Assembly (NCBI RefSeq): GCF_964058995.1
Contig: NZ_OZ060382.1
Location: 248,001 to 312,000 of the forward strand
Reading direction: 5' to 3'
Length of the DNA: 64,000 bases
From: Buchnera aphidicola (Chaitophorus populicola)
GTDB taxonomy: Bacteria; Pseudomonadota; Gammaproteobacteria; Enterobacterales; Enterobacteriaceae
Shown here: piece by piece, positions 19,924 to 29,797 of the stretch
Numbering within the stretch: the stretch's first letter is position 1
Layout of the letters: the number at the start of each line of letters is the position of its first letter
Translations under genes and position numbers: made by a program
Notes under the pieces: generated by a model
What the model was told of the DNA's origin: nothing
The model's input: only the letters and a program-made list of their open reading frames with translations
The model's database searches: none

Positions 19924-21669
19924 ATGCGTACTAATTATTGTGGAGAAATTAATTCAAAATATCTCTCTAAGACAGTTAAAATATGTGGATGGGTACATAA
20001 AACTAGAAATATCGGGAAAATTATTTTTGTTGATATGCGAGATAGAGAAGGAATTATTCAAGTAATTTTTTCTTCTAAAAAAAAAGAAATATTCCAAAAA
20101 GCAAAAAATTTAAAACTAGAATTCTGTATACAAGTTTATGGAATAGTTAAAGAAAGAAATATAAATAATATAAATTTAAATATTTATACTGGAAAAATAG
20201 AAATTTTTGCATATAAATTAAAAATTTTAAATACATCTCAAGAATTACCATTAGATTTTAATAATTATAGTTCAATAAAAAATCGATTGAAACATCGTTA
20301 TTTAGAAATTAGACGATCAAATATTATTCAAAATCTTAAAACAAGACATTTAATTATAAAATATATTTCAAATTTTTTAGATAATAAAAAATTTATAAAT
20401 ATTGAAACTCCTTTTTTAACTAAATCTACTCCAGAAGGTGCGCGTGATTATATAGTACCTAGTCGATTAAATTTAGGAAAATTTTATGCTTTACCTCAAT
20501 CTCCTCAATTATTTAAACAAATGCTTATGATTGCAGGAATAGATAGATATTATCAAGTTGTAAAATGTTTTCGAGATGAAGATTTAAGATCTAATAGACA
20601 GCCAGAATTTACTCAAATTGATATAGAAACATCATTTATGAAAAGTCATAAATTATGTCAAATTATGGAAAAAATGATTATAAATTTATGGTTAAAGATC
20701 AAAAATATTAAATTAAAAAATATAAAAAAAATTTCTTTTCATGATTCTATAAAACGTTTTGGTACAGATAAACCAGATTTAAGAAATTATTTAGAAATTA
20801 TTGATGTTAATGATCTATTTATATACACATTAATTTTTAAAAATGTAAATCATAAATCTATGCGTACAGTTACTTTAAAAATCCCAAATGGAATAAATTT
20901 AACATATAAAAAAATTAATTCCTATATAAATATATTAAAAAAAAATTATATTAAAAGTTTTTTTATGATGATTATTAAAGATTTTAAATTAAAACAAATT
21001 TATACTAATTTCTCTATATTAAATAAATTCAATATTAAGCTAGAAACAGAAATAATAAATAGAAATCAAGGAAAAGAAGGAGATATATTATTATTTGTGC
21101 ATGGATCTAAAAAATTGATTAATAAAATATTAGGTAAAATAAGAAATATTATAGGTCAAGATTGTAATACAATAAATAAAAATAAATGGTCTGTAGTGTG
21201 GATTACAAATTTTCCTATGTTTAAAAAAAATTCAGATAAAACTTTGTCTTGTGTACACCATCCTTTTACTGCTCCAGAAAATTTAGATGTACAAAATTTA
21301 CTGCAAAATCCTATAAATGCTTGTTCACAATCATATGATATGGTTATAAATGGAGAGGAAATAGGTGGAGGATCTGTACGCATTCATGATATAAAACTAC
21401 AAAAAACAATTTTTAATATTATAGGTTTAAATAAAATTACTCAAAAGAAAAAATTTGGTTTTTTTTTAAATGCATTAAAATATGGAACTCCACCACATGC
21501 TGGTATTGCTTTTGGGTTAGATCGAATTACTATGTTATTAACAGACAGTAAAAACATTAGTGATGTTATTGCGTTTCCAAAAACTACATCAGGAAAATGT
21601 TTAACTACACAAGCACCTCAATCTATAAATACAAATTTTTTAAATGAGTTAGGAATAAAAATTAAATAA
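19924..21669 (+). CDS. aspS: Aspartyl-tRNA synthetase
   Basis: AspS charges tRNA-Asp. The 581 residues (590 in E. coli) contain the N-terminal OB anticodon-binding domain (VKICGWVHKTRNIGKIIFVDMRDREG), class II motif 1 (INIETPFLTKSTPEGARDY), motif 2 (FRDEDLRSNRQPEFTQIDIE), a reduced bacterial-type GAD insertion in the middle, and motif 3 (GIAFGLDRITMLL). The GAD region has drifted strongly to Asn/Ile/Lys. It is a single gene, convergent with pykA, with about 400 gene-free bases after it. Confidence 0.97.
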   Translation: MRTNYCGEINSKYLSKTVKICGWVHKTRNIGKIIFVDMRDREGIIQVIFSSKKKEIFQKAKNLKLEFCIQVYGIVKERNINNINLNIYTGKIEIFAYKLKILNTSQELPLDFNNYSSIKNRLKHRYLEIRRSNIIQNLKTRHLIIKYISNFLDNKKFINIETPFLTKSTPEGARDYIVPSRLNLGKFYALPQSPQLFKQMLMIAGIDRYYQVVKCFRDEDLRSNRQPEFTQIDIETSFMKSHKLCQIMEKMIINLWLKIKNIKLKNIKKISFHDSIKRFGTDKPDLRNYLEIIDVNDLFIYTLIFKNVNHKSMRTVTLKIPNGINLTYKKINSYINILKKNYIKSFFMMIIKDFKLKQIYTNFSILNKFNIKLETEIINRNQGKEGDILLFVHGSKKLINKILGKIRNIIGQDCNTINKNKWSVVWITNFPMFKKNSDKTLSCVHHPFTAPENLDVQNLLQNPINACSQSYDMVINGEEIGGGSVRIHDIKLQKTIFNIIGLNKITQKKKFGFFLNALKYGTPPHAGIAFGLDRITMLLTDSKNISDVIAFPKTTSGKCLTTQAPQSINTNFLNELGIKIK

Positions 21670-22075
21670 AATGTAAATATTTTTAATAATTTAACTATAA
21701 TAATATTTTTATTCATATTTAAATATTTTTAAATAAATATATATTTTTAAAAATATCAATATTAGTTAATAAAAATATATTAAATAAACGAAATATATAT
21801 TTAAAAAAGTTAAATTTTAAAATTAATAAAATAATTAAGAATATCAAATAAAATTAACTAAAATATATTTATTTAAAACAGTATATTCATATATATAAAA
21901 TACTTAAAAAATATTTTTAAAAAATATATTATTAATTATTATTTTATTTACAAAATATTTATTAAAAGTTATTAATTAATAAAAAATTTATTAGATTATT
22001 TTTTAAATTTATTTATTTTTAAATAATCTATTTATAATTATATAAATATTTTTTAAAAAAAATATATTAATAACA
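21670..22075. other. Gene-free spacer between aspS and pykA
   Basis: These 406 bases of nearly pure A/T lie between convergent aspS and pykA. I see no reading frame with a protein-like pattern and no RNA gene. Other Buchnera, from memory, carry zinc-uptake (znu) genes at this point, so this may be decayed DNA from lost genes, but no residual similarity is recognisable. Confidence 0.4.
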
Positions 22076-23521
22076 TTAAAAATTTACTTTTAATATTCTA
22101 CTTGTATTCGTATTTCCAGTAATTCCTTTAATATCTCCTTGAGTAATTATTACTATATCATTTAATTGTAAATATTTTTTATTATATAATAACTTCACTG
22201 CTTCTTGAGACGCTAATAATCCTTCTTCTTGAGTTTCAAAAAATAAAGGAGTCACTCCTCGATATAAAGATACTAAATTTAATGTTTTTTGATTTCTAGA
22301 TAAAGCGAAAATAGGTAATCCAGAACTAATTCTAGAAGTAATTAAAGCTGTTTTTCCTGATTCTGTTAAAGTAATAATTGCTTTTACACCTTTTAAATGG
22401 TTTGCAGAATACATAGCAGACATAGCAATGATTTCTTCAATGCTATCAAAAGAAATATTAATACGATGTCTAGAAATATTCATACTAGGTACTTTTTCAG
22501 CTCCTTGACATACTTTTGACATTGATATAACTGTTTCTACAGGATTATTTCCAGAAGCAGTTTCAGAGGATAACATAACAGCATCACTTCCATCTAAAAC
22601 AGCATTTGCAACATCCATAACTTCTGCTCTTGTTGGTATTAGATTAAAAACCATAGATTCCATCATCTGAGTAGCTGTAATTACTACTCGATTTAATCTA
22701 CGAGCTGTTCTAATAAGTTTTTTTTGCATACCAGCTAATTCTGGATCTCCAATTTCAATTCCTAAATCACCTCTAGCTACCATAATTGCATCTGAAGCTA
22801 ATATCATTTCTTCAATAATTTGATCATTTTTTACAGCTTCTGCTCTTTCTATTTTAGCTATAATCTTTGCTTTACTTCCAGCTCGATTCATAAGAATTCT
22901 AGCATTTTTCAAATCTCTAGCGGATTTAGGAAAAGAAATAGCTAAATAATCTACTCCAATTTTAGCTGCAGTTAAAATATCTCTTTTATCTTTATTAGTT
23001 ATAGAACCTGCATTTAATCCGCCTCCTAATTTATTTATTCCTTTATTATTAGTCAATATTCCACCAATTAATACTTGTGTAAAAATTTTTAATTTATATA
23101 CTTGTAATACAATTAATTGAATTTTACCATCATCTAATAATAAAATATCTTGTACACAAATATCATTTGGTAAATTTCTATAATTAAAACCTACTTTTTT
23201 TTCATTTCCTAGTTTTTTTTTATATAAATAATCTAATAAAAACAAATCTCCTTTTTTTAAAAATATTTGATTATTTAAAAAATTTGAAATTCTAATTTTA
23301 GGGCCTTGTAAATCACCTAAAATTGCAATATTACTACCGGTTTCTTGAATTACTTTTCTAGCTTTTTGAATTCTAATTTTATGTTCTTCTTGCGTGCCAT
23401 GCGAAAAATTTAATCTTAGCACATTAGCTCCAGATATAATAATTTTTTTTAAAATTTTTTTAGAATCTGTAGAAGGTCCAAGTGTAACAACAATTTTAGT
23501 TCGTCTAATTTTATTTAACAT
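22076..23521 (-). CDS. pykA: Pyruvate kinase II
   Basis: PykA makes pyruvate and ATP from phosphoenolpyruvate and ADP. The 481 residues align with E. coli PykA (480) end to end rather than with Pyk[16 protein letters not shown] at the start, LRLNFSHG, the metal/substrate segment AEAVKNDQ with [30 protein letters not shown], and [15 protein letters not shown]. The C-terminal effector domain is complete. It is the window's exit step of glycolysis. The gene is divergent from zwf, the same neighbour as in E. coli apart from a lost regulator. Confidence 0.97.
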   Translation of the reverse strand: MLNKIRRTKIVVTLGPSTDSKKILKKIIISGANVLRLNFSHGTQEEHKIRIQKARKVIQETGSNIAILGDLQGPKIRISNFLNNQIFLKKGDLFLLDYLYKKKLGNEKKVGFNYRNLPNDICVQDILLLDDGKIQLIVLQVYKLKIFTQVLIGGILTNNKGINKLGGGLNAGSITNKDKRDILTAAKIGVDYLAISFPKSARDLKNARILMNRAGSKAKIIAKIERAEAVKNDQIIEEMILASDAIMVARGDLGIEIGDPELAGMQKKLIRTARRLNRVVITATQMMESMVFNLIPTRAEVMDVANAVLDGSDAVMLSSETASGNNPVETVISMSKVCQGAEKVPSMNISRHRINISFDSIEEIIAMSAMYSANHLKGVKAIITLTESGKTALITSRISSGLPIFALSRNQKTLNLVSLYRGVTPLFFETQEEGLLASQEAVKLLYNKKYLQLNDIVIITQGDIKGITGNTNTSRILKVNF

Positions 23522-23838
23522 TTATAATATACTCCTTGATATTTTGATATTATTTTTAATTGTTTTAATTTTTTATAAAATTTAAATTTCTTTATATTTA
23601 TAATACTTGATAAATTTAATATTTGAAGAAATAATTTATATAAAAACTATCATTTAATATATTAATATTAATTTTAATATATAAATTTATTTATTTTAAG
23701 ATAAATTCTATATTTTTTTAAAATAATACTTAATTAAAAAAGTTTTATTAAAAATAAACTATATATATAATAGAAAATATAATTTAATTTAAACAAATAT
23801 TATTTTAATACTTGTATTTTTTAGGAAATCAAAATTTA

Positions 23839-25311
23839 ATGAATTATGATCAAAAAATTCTAGCATATGATTTAATTATTTTTGGAGCAAAAGGTGATTT
23901 ATCTAAAAGAAAACTTTTACCTGCTTTATATCAATTAGAAAAATCATGTAAATTACATAAAAATACACGAATTATTGGCGTGGGAAGAGCAAATTGGGAT
24001 AAAAAAAAATATAGACAAATAGTAAAAATAGATATTATAAATTTTTCTAATGAAAAAATAAATTTAGATATTTGGAATAAATTTTCTAAAAAATTATTAT
24101 TTTGTAATATTGATGTAAATAATACATCTAGTTTTATTAAATTACAAAAAATTATTAATCAAGATAGAAAAATTTTAATAAATTATTTTGCAATGCCTCA
24201 ACATACATTTCAAGCTTTATGCAAAGGTTTAAAGAAATTTAAATTAAATTTAAGTAAAGATCGAGTAATTTTAGAGAAGCCTCTTGGGAATTCTTTAAAA
24301 AGTTCTAAAAAAATTAATATTCAAATTAGTAAACTTTTCAAAGAAAACAAAATTTTTAGAATTGATCATTATTTAGGGAAAGAAACAATTTTAAATCTTT
24401 TATCTTTAAAGTTTTCTAATTCTATTTTTTTTACAAATTGGAGTAACAAAACTATAGATCATATACAAATTACTATTTCTGAAGAGGTAGGAATAGAAGG
24501 TAGATTAAGTTATTTTGAAGAAACAGGTCAAATGCGAGATATGGTTCAAAATCATTTATTACAAATTTTATCAATTATCGCTATGTCTCCTCCAATTAAT
24601 TTAAAATCAAATAATATTAGAAACGAAAAATTAAAAATTTTAAAATCATTACGAACTATAGATATAAAAAATATTAATACACATACTATACGTGGACAAT
24701 ATAAATCAGGTGTTTTAAATAATATAACAGTTCCTTCTTATATAGAAGAAATTGGAATAAAAAAATATAGTAATACTGAAACTTTTGTTGCTATAAAAGT
24801 AAATATTGACAATTGGAAATGGTATGGAGTACCGTTTTATCTTAGAACTGGTAAAAGATTACAAAAAAAATATTCTGAAATCGTGATTTATTTTAAACCA
24901 GTAACTATGAATTTATTTTCTAAATATTCACATAATTTACCTTTAAATAAAATAATTATAAGATTACAACCTAATGAAGGAATTGATATTTTTATTACAA
25001 ATAAAATTCCAGGATTAGATTCAAAATATATGTTAAAAGAAATAAAATTAAATTTTGATTATAAAAAAACTTTTAAAAATTTACGAATATGTGATGCTTA
25101 TGAAAGATTACTATTAGATAGTTTTTTAGGACTTCAATCTTTATTTGTAAGTAGAGATGAAATAGAAGTATCTTGGAAATGGGTAGATTCTATTATTCAT
25201 GCTTGGAAAAGTTCTAAATCTAAATTAGAATTTTATAAAGCAGGTACTTTAGGACCTCAATCTTCAGATTACTTATTAAAAAAAGATGGAAAATATTGGA
25301 ATAATTTATAA
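23839..25311 (+). CDS. zwf: Glucose-6-phosphate 1-dehydrogenase
   Basis: Zwf oxidises glucose 6-phosphate to 6-phosphogluconolactone, producing NADPH and opening the pentose phosphate pathway. I place the start at the ATG at 23839: this gives 490 residues against 491 in E. coli, with the same 21 residues up to the end of IFGAKGDL, and an AGGA site lies 12 bases upstream. An in-frame TTG at 23812 would add nine residues without a ribosome-binding site. The nucleotide-binding DLIIFGAKGDLSKRKLLPAL and the substrate motif RIDHYLGKETI are intact. It is divergent from pykA, with about 317 bases between start codons. Confidence 0.97.
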   Translation: MNYDQKILAYDLIIFGAKGDLSKRKLLPALYQLEKSCKLHKNTRIIGVGRANWDKKKYRQIVKIDIINFSNEKINLDIWNKFSKKLLFCNIDVNNTSSFIKLQKIINQDRKILINYFAMPQHTFQALCKGLKKFKLNLSKDRVILEKPLGNSLKSSKKINIQISKLFKENKIFRIDHYLGKETILNLLSLKFSNSIFFTNWSNKTIDHIQITISEEVGIEGRLSYFEETGQMRDMVQNHLLQILSIIAMSPPINLKSNNIRNEKLKILKSLRTIDIKNINTHTIRGQYKSGVLNNITVPSYIEEIGIKKYSNTETFVAIKVNIDNWKWYGVPFYLRTGKRLQKKYSEIVIYFKPVTMNLFSKYSHNLPLNKIIIRLQPNEGIDIFITNKIPGLDSKYMLKEIKLNFDYKKTFKNLRICDAYERLLLDSFLGLQSLFVSRDEIEVSWKWVDSIIHAWKSSKSKLEFYKAGTLGPQSSDYLLKKDGKYWNNL

Positions 25312-25602
25312 TTAAATAATAAAATTTTTTAAAATTTGTTATAGACTTCTTTTAAAGAATTTTGTTATATTTAAATATAGATTAAAATTTATTCTAATAT
25401 TATATATTTTATATAAAAATTTTTTAAAAATATTAATATAAAAAATTTTTAATATAAAAATATTTTTATAACTTTAGAATTATAAACAAAATATATACAA
25501 TAAAAATTCTTTTAGTAATTTTTAGACACTAAATAATAATATTTATAAAATAAATATTTTATATTTAGTACAAAAAGAATTTTTTTAAAAAAAGGAAAAA
25601 AT
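25312..25602. other. A/T-rich spacer upstream of htpX
   Basis: These 291 bases hold no ORF and no clear RNA structure. They end in a strong AAAGGA ribosome-binding site directly before htpX. I see no sigma32-type promoter, although htpX is a heat-shock gene in E. coli. Confidence 0.35.
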
Positions 25603-26484
25603 ATGATTCGATTGTTATTATTTGTAGTAACTAACTTATCTGTAATAAGTTTATTATGTATAATAGCGTTTTTTACTGGAATACAAACAAATAATATAAT
25701 ATATCTAATTATTTCAGGATTTTTATTCGGTTTTGGTGGAGCTTTTATATCACTTTTATTATCTAAAAAAATTGCTTTATTTTCGATTGGATCAAATATT
25801 ATTAGAAATCCTCAAAATAAATCTGAAATATGGTTATTAAAAGTTTTAAAAAAACAATCAATTCAATTAAATATAAAAACTCCTGATTTAACTATATATC
25901 ATTCACATAGTATTAACGCATTTGCTACAGGACCTAGAAAAGATTCTTCTTTAATTGCTATTTCTACAGGCTTATTAAATAAGATGAATAAAAATGAAAT
26001 AAAAGCAGTTATCGCTCATGAAATGACTCATATAGCAAATGGAGATATGATTACGATGACTTTAATACAAGGCGTTGTAAATACATTTGTAATCTTTTTA
26101 TCTCGTGGAATAGCGTACTTATTATCTAATTTAGGACCAAATAATAATTCTTCAGAATCTATATTACAAAAAACTGGAGCTGCATATTTAATTTTAACAA
26201 TTTTTTTAGAAATTATTTTTGGAACTATTGCAAGCTTTATTACAATGTGGTTTTCAAGAAGACGTGAGTTTTATGCTGATGCAGGATCTGCTAAAATAGT
26301 TGGTGTAAAAAATATGATTGCAGCTTTAGAAAAAATGCAATATAATCCATGTTCTTTAGAAATTCCTAAAACTCTATCAACATTTTGTATTAATGGACAA
26401 AAAAATTCTATTGTAAGTTTATTTATGTCTCATCCTCCATTACATGTTAGAATTCAAGCTTTATATAATAGAACTTATATGTAA
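25603..26484 (+). CDS. htpX: Membrane zinc metalloprotease HtpX
   Basis: HtpX is an inner-membrane protease that degrades misfolded membrane proteins. The 293 residues equal E. coli HtpX. Two N-terminal transmembrane segments are visible (about 1-25 and 33-55). The zinc-binding catalytic site is IAHEMTHIANGD near residue 140. Two further membrane segments follow (about 155-180 and 190-215), and the third zinc ligand lies in SRRREFYADAGSA. The C-terminal SHPPLHVRIQAL is the family ending. It is preceded by AAAGGA and stands alone upstream of cspC. Confidence 0.97.
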   Translation: MIRLLLFVVTNLSVISLLCIIAFFTGIQTNNIIYLIISGFLFGFGGAFISLLLSKKIALFSIGSNIIRNPQNKSEIWLLKVLKKQSIQLNIKTPDLTIYHSHSINAFATGPRKDSSLIAISTGLLNKMNKNEIKAVIAHEMTHIANGDMITMTLIQGVVNTFVIFLSRGIAYLLSNLGPNNNSSESILQKTGAAYLILTIFLEIIFGTIASFITMWFSRRREFYADAGSAKIVGVKNMIAALEKMQYNPCSLEIPKTLSTFCINGQKNSIVSLFMSHPPLHVRIQALYNRTYM

Positions 26485-26537
26485 TTTATATTTAAAATAA
26501 AAATAATTTATTTTATAATAATGAAAAACGTTAAATA

Positions 26538-26566
26538 TTGTTTTTTTTTTAAAAATCCTCTATGAT
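26538..26566 (+). promoter_or_regulatory. Predicted sigma70 promoter of cspC
   Basis: TTGTTT at 26538-26543 and TATGAT at 26561-26566 are spaced by exactly 17 bases. Transcription would begin near 26573, leaving a 5' leader of about 185 bases before the cspC ATG. Cold-shock-family genes often have long leaders. The match is by eye in A/T-rich DNA, so chance is possible. Confidence 0.45.
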
Positions 26567-26757
26567 AGAACAATCAATATTTGTTAAAAAAATATTTTTA
26601 TAAATTTTTTTTCTATATAATTTAGAAAAATTAATTTAATAAATATTTTAAATATGTCTAATAAAACATATTTATAGCAAATCAAAATTATTGTTAAAAA
26701 TTAAAAAAAATTTTTAAAATAATTTTTCTGCAGTATAAATGTTTAAGGAAATTTTAT

Positions 26758-26967
26758 ATGTCAAAAATTAAAGGTCAAGTTAAATGGTTCAACGAAGCTA
26801 AAGGTTTTGGATTTATTACTCCTGAAGATGGCAGTAAAGATGTATTTGTACATTTTTCTTCTATTCAAGGAGAAGGATTTAAAACTTTAGAAGAAGGTCA
26901 AAATGTTGAGTTTGAAATTCAAGAAGGACCAAAAGGACCATCAGCAATAAATGTTTTTGCAATATAA
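26758..26967 (+). CDS. cspC: Cold-shock-like RNA chaperone CspC
   Basis: This 69-residue single cold-shock domain binds single-stranded RNA and DNA. RNP1 (KGFGFITP) and RNP2 (VFVHFSSI) are both present, and the sequence [20 protein letters not shown] aligns with E. coli CspC/CspE, both 69 residues; CspC is favoured because of the neighbouring yoaE, as in E. coli. AAGGA precedes the ATG. The gene has its own predicted promoter and is followed by one of the strongest hairpins of the region. Confidence 0.95.
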   Translation: MSKIKGQVKWFNEAKGFGFITPEDGSKDVFVHFSSIQGEGFKTLEEGQNVEFEIQEGPKGPSAINVFAI

Positions 26968-27024
26968 TAAAAATTATTTACTTAAATTTTATTAAAAATT
27001 TTTTTAAACATTAAAAATTTTTAA

Positions 27025-27051
27025 AAACCTCTGTTTTATATACGGAGGTTT
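27025..27051 (+). terminator. GC-containing hairpin after cspC
   Basis: AAACCTCTG at 27025-27033 pairs with CGGAGGTTT at 27043-27051 (nine pairs, one G-U) around a 9-base loop. It lies 58 bases after the cspC stop codon. Its G+C content stands out from the surroundings, supporting selection as a terminator or 3'-end barrier, although the following T-run is short. Confidence 0.65.
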
Positions 27052-27188
27052 ACAAGAATAATTTATATTATTAATATTTATACAATACAAATAAATTTTT
27101 TATTTTAAAAACATTTTTAAATAAAATATTTTATAATTATAACATCAAATCATTCAATAAAATTTTTCCTATTTAATGGAGTTATTTA

Positions 27189-28745
27189 ATGGGAATTCTT
27201 TTAGACCCGTCAACGTGGACTGGTTTATTGGCTTTAGTATTACTTGAAATAATATTAGGTATTGATAATTTAGTTTTTCTAACTATTATTACAAAAAAAT
27301 TAAACCCAAATCAAAGAACTAAAGCTAGAAACATAGGTTTAGTATTATCTCTTTTAATAAGAATTATATTTTTATATTTTATATCATGGTCTACATCTTT
27401 TACTACTCCTTTATATTCAAATCAATATGTTACTATTTCAGGTCGTGAATTTATTTTGTTTATAGGAGGTATATTTTTATCTGTTTTTTCATTAATGGAA
27501 TTATATGATAAACTTTATCATAAAAGCATTAAACGAACGAAACATAAACAATATTCTTATTTTTGGTTAATAATTTTACAAATAATAATATTAGATATAA
27601 TTTTTTCATTAGATTCAATTATTACTGCAATTGGAATAGTTAATAATTTTATTATTATCTCTACATCTATGATAATTGCTATGTTTTTTATGTTAGCTCT
27701 TTTAAATTCTTTAAAAAATTTTATACAAAAATATAAAAAAATTCTAATATTATGTTTAGGATTTTTATTAATAATTGGTATAAATTTAACGCTAGAATCA
27801 TTAGGATTATATTTTTCTAAAAAGTATTTATATACAGCTGTAGGATTTTGTATATTCGTAGAGTTATTCAATCAAATCTCAAAATATCATTTTTTACTAT
27901 ATCAATATCATCGACCTTTTCGAAAAAGAATGCTCGAGCATTTTTTAAAAATTTTAAAAAGAGAAGAAACAAAAGATATAAAAGTAATAAAAAGATTTAA
28001 TAAAGATAATACAAGAATATATTCTAAAAAAGAATATACAAATTTTAATAAAGAAGAAAAATATATGATTTCAAGCTTATTAAATTTGTCTATTAGATCT
28101 GTAAAAAGTATCATGACTCCACGAACAGAAATATCTTGGATTAATATTAATCATTCTTATAATATTATTAAAAAAAAACTATTAAATGCACCTCATAATT
28201 TATTTCCTGTATGTAAAGGAGAAATAGATAAAGTTATAGGAGTTGTTCGAGCTAAAGAACTAATTATAAAAATAGAAAATAAAGAAAGTATTTTAAAATT
28301 TGTTTCTAAAAATAAACCAATTATAATTTCAGATGAAGTTAATTTAATAAAATTATTAAAAATATTAAAAAAATCTAAAGGTAATATAATTTTAGTAAAA
28401 GATAAATTTAATATTCTTCAAGGATTAGTGACACCATTAGATTTTTTAAAAGCTATAGCTGGAGATTTTCCAGATTCTGATGAAACACCTGATATTATAA
28501 AAAAAAATAATAGTTGGTTAGTAAAAGGACATACAAATTTATATTCTTTACAACAATCATTAAATACAAAAGATTTAATTAAAAGAAATAATACACAAGT
28601 ATCTATATCTGGATTAATTATAGAAAAAAATGGAAACATTCCTGTAAAAGGTCAAGTTATTAAAATATCTTCATTTACTTTTAAAATTCTAAAATTAACA
28701 AATTATAAAATAGATTTAATTAAAATAAAAAAAAATAAAAAATAA
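27189..28745 (+). CDS. yoaE: TerC/CBS/CorC-domain inner-membrane protein YoaE
   Basis: The 518 residues equal E. coli YoaE. The first 240 residues form a TerC-type membrane domain with about seven hydrophobic segments, including the acidic motifs LEIILGIDNLVFL and IIFSLDSIITAIG expected for metal-ion transport. A cytoplasmic pair of CBS domains follows (about 300-420, with VKSIMTPRTEISW), then the CorC/HlyC transporter-associated domain to the C terminus. The family is linked to metal-ion export; the substrate is not known. It is downstream of cspC as in E. coli and is followed by a perfect 10-base hairpin. Confidence 0.93.
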   Translation: MGILLDPSTWTGLLALVLLEIILGIDNLVFLTIITKKLNPNQRTKARNIGLVLSLLIRIIFLYFISWSTSFTTPLYSNQYVTISGREFILFIGGIFLSVFSLMELYDKLYHKSIKRTKHKQYSYFWLIILQIIILDIIFSLDSIITAIGIVNNFIIISTSMIIAMFFMLALLNSLKNFIQKYKKILILCLGFLLIIGINLTLESLGLYFSKKYLYTAVGFCIFVELFNQISKYHFLLYQYHRPFRKRMLEHFLKILKREETKDIKVIKRFNKDNTRIYSKKEYTNFNKEEKYMISSLLNLSIRSVKSIMTPRTEISWININHSYNIIKKKLLNAPHNLFPVCKGEIDKVIGVVRAKELIIKIENKESILKFVSKNKPIIISDEVNLIKLLKILKKSKGNIILVKDKFNILQGLVTPLDFLKAIAGDFPDSDETPDIIKKNNSWLVKGHTNLYSLQQSLNTKDLIKRNNTQVSISGLIIEKNGNIPVKGQVIKISSFTFKILKLTNYKIDLIKIKKNKK

Positions 28746-28763
28746 TTTTTAAAATTTTTATAG

Positions 28764-28791
28764 TTTATTCATGAATACAAACATGAATAAA
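28764..28791 (+). terminator. Hairpin after yoaE
   Basis: TTTATTCATG at 28764-28773 is perfectly complementary to CATGAATAAA at 28782-28791, with an 8-base loop. It lies 18 bases after the yoaE stop codon, between yoaE and tsaB on the same strand. Confidence 0.55.
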
Positions 28792-28835
28792 TTATAAAAC
28801 TAATATTTTAAATAAAATAAATTCTTTGAATTATT

Positions 28836-29492
28836 ATGAAATTATTAACTTTTGATACGTCTAGTCATTATTGTTCAATAGCATTAAAAAATGATAATAA
28901 TATTAGTTATATAAAAAAAATTACTTCTAATCATTCTGATATCATATTTATGATAAAAAATATTTTATCCAAAAATTATTTATTATTATCTGATATAAAT
29001 TATGTTGCATGTTCTACAGGTCCTGGTTCTTTTACTGGAATTAGAATTGCAATAAATATAGCTCAAGGATTTTTTGTTGGATTAAAAATTCCTATAATTG
29101 GAATATCTACATTAAAAATTTTAGCTGAACATGTAAGAAACAAAACAAATCATAAAAATTTTGTTGTGATTATTCAAGCTAATAAAAAAAATATATATTG
29201 GGGAAAATATATTTTTTATAAAAAAAAATGGTATTTAAAAAATAAAGAATTATATATATCTAATAAAATTGCTTTGAAAAAAATTATTAAATTAAATAAA
29301 AAGTGGAAAATTATAGGTATGTTAAATAATTTTTGTTTATATACAAACATAAAAAATACAAAAGATTTTAATTTATATAGATCTTCTGCATTAGATATTA
29401 TACCTTTAGCAATACAATTAATTAAAAATAATACAAATAATTTATCTTTTAAAAATATTTCTCCAAATTATTTAAATACAAATATTATATAA
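28836..29492 (+). CDS. tsaB: tRNA threonylcarbamoyladenosine biosynthesis protein TsaB
   Basis: TsaB (YeaZ) is the non-catalytic partner of TsaD in making the t6A37 modification of ANN-decoding tRNAs. The 218 residues (231 in E. coli) begin MKLLTFDTSSHYCSIAL and contain the family signature STGPGSFTGIRIAINIAQG near residue 67. The C-terminal half has drifted but keeps the ASKHA-type ending. Its partner genes tsaC, tsaD and tsaE are not in the window. It is convergent with minE across about 50 bases that contain the palindrome CATAATATATTATG. Confidence 0.93.
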   Translation: MKLLTFDTSSHYCSIALKNDNNISYIKKITSNHSDIIFMIKNILSKNYLLLSDINYVACSTGPGSFTGIRIAINIAQGFFVGLKIPIIGISTLKILAEHVRNKTNHKNFVVIIQANKKNIYWGKYIFYKKKWYLKNKELYISNKIALKKIIKLNKKWKIIGMLNNFCLYTNIKNTKDFNLYRSSALDIIPLAIQLIKNNTNNLSFKNISPNYLNTNII

Positions 29493-29543
29493 TAATTATA
29501 TATCAAAATTTTTGTAACATAATATATTATGTGTATAAAAAAA

Positions 29544-29795
29544 TTATTTATGTAATGTAATATTAAATCCTAAAATAGATTTATTGTTTTTTTTATATTC
29601 TAATTGAATTTTTACAAATTTCTGATCAATCTTCATATGTTTTTGAATTAAATTTAAAATTTCTTTTTTAAGCATAGGAATATATTTTTTTGTTTTTTTT
29701 ATTGTTTTATTTTTATCTAAAATCATTTTTAATCTTTTTTTTGCAATAAAAGCGCTTTTTTTTTTTTTAAATAAAAAAAAATCTAATAGAGCCAT
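29544..29795 (-). CDS. minE: Cell-division topological specificity factor MinE
   Basis: MinE drives MinD off the membrane and sets up the oscillation that confines division to mid-cell. The 83 residues (88 in E. coli) start MALLDFFLFKKKKSA, the membrane-targeting N terminus, followed by the MinD-activating helix around AKKRLKMIL and a C-terminal dimerisation part ending LGFNITLHK. It is the last gene of minC-minD-minE, 2 bases after minD. Confidence 0.95.
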   Translation of the reverse strand: MALLDFFLFKKKKSAFIAKKRLKMILDKNKTIKKTKKYIPMLKKEILNLIQKHMKIDQKFVKIQLEYKKNNKSILGFNITLHK

Positions 29796-29797
29796 AA

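Noticed and set aside
23812-23838. TTG start for zwf
   Set aside because: No ribosome-binding site precedes it; the ATG at 23839 has AGGA upstream and gives the family N-terminal length.
27557-27871. A 104-codon frame opposite yoaE
   Set aside because: It is the shadow of hydrophobic codons in the TerC membrane domain and has no independent signals.
29517-29532. Palindrome CATAATATATTATG between tsaB and minE
   Set aside because: It has no loop and is only A/T apart from its ends; such words are common here.
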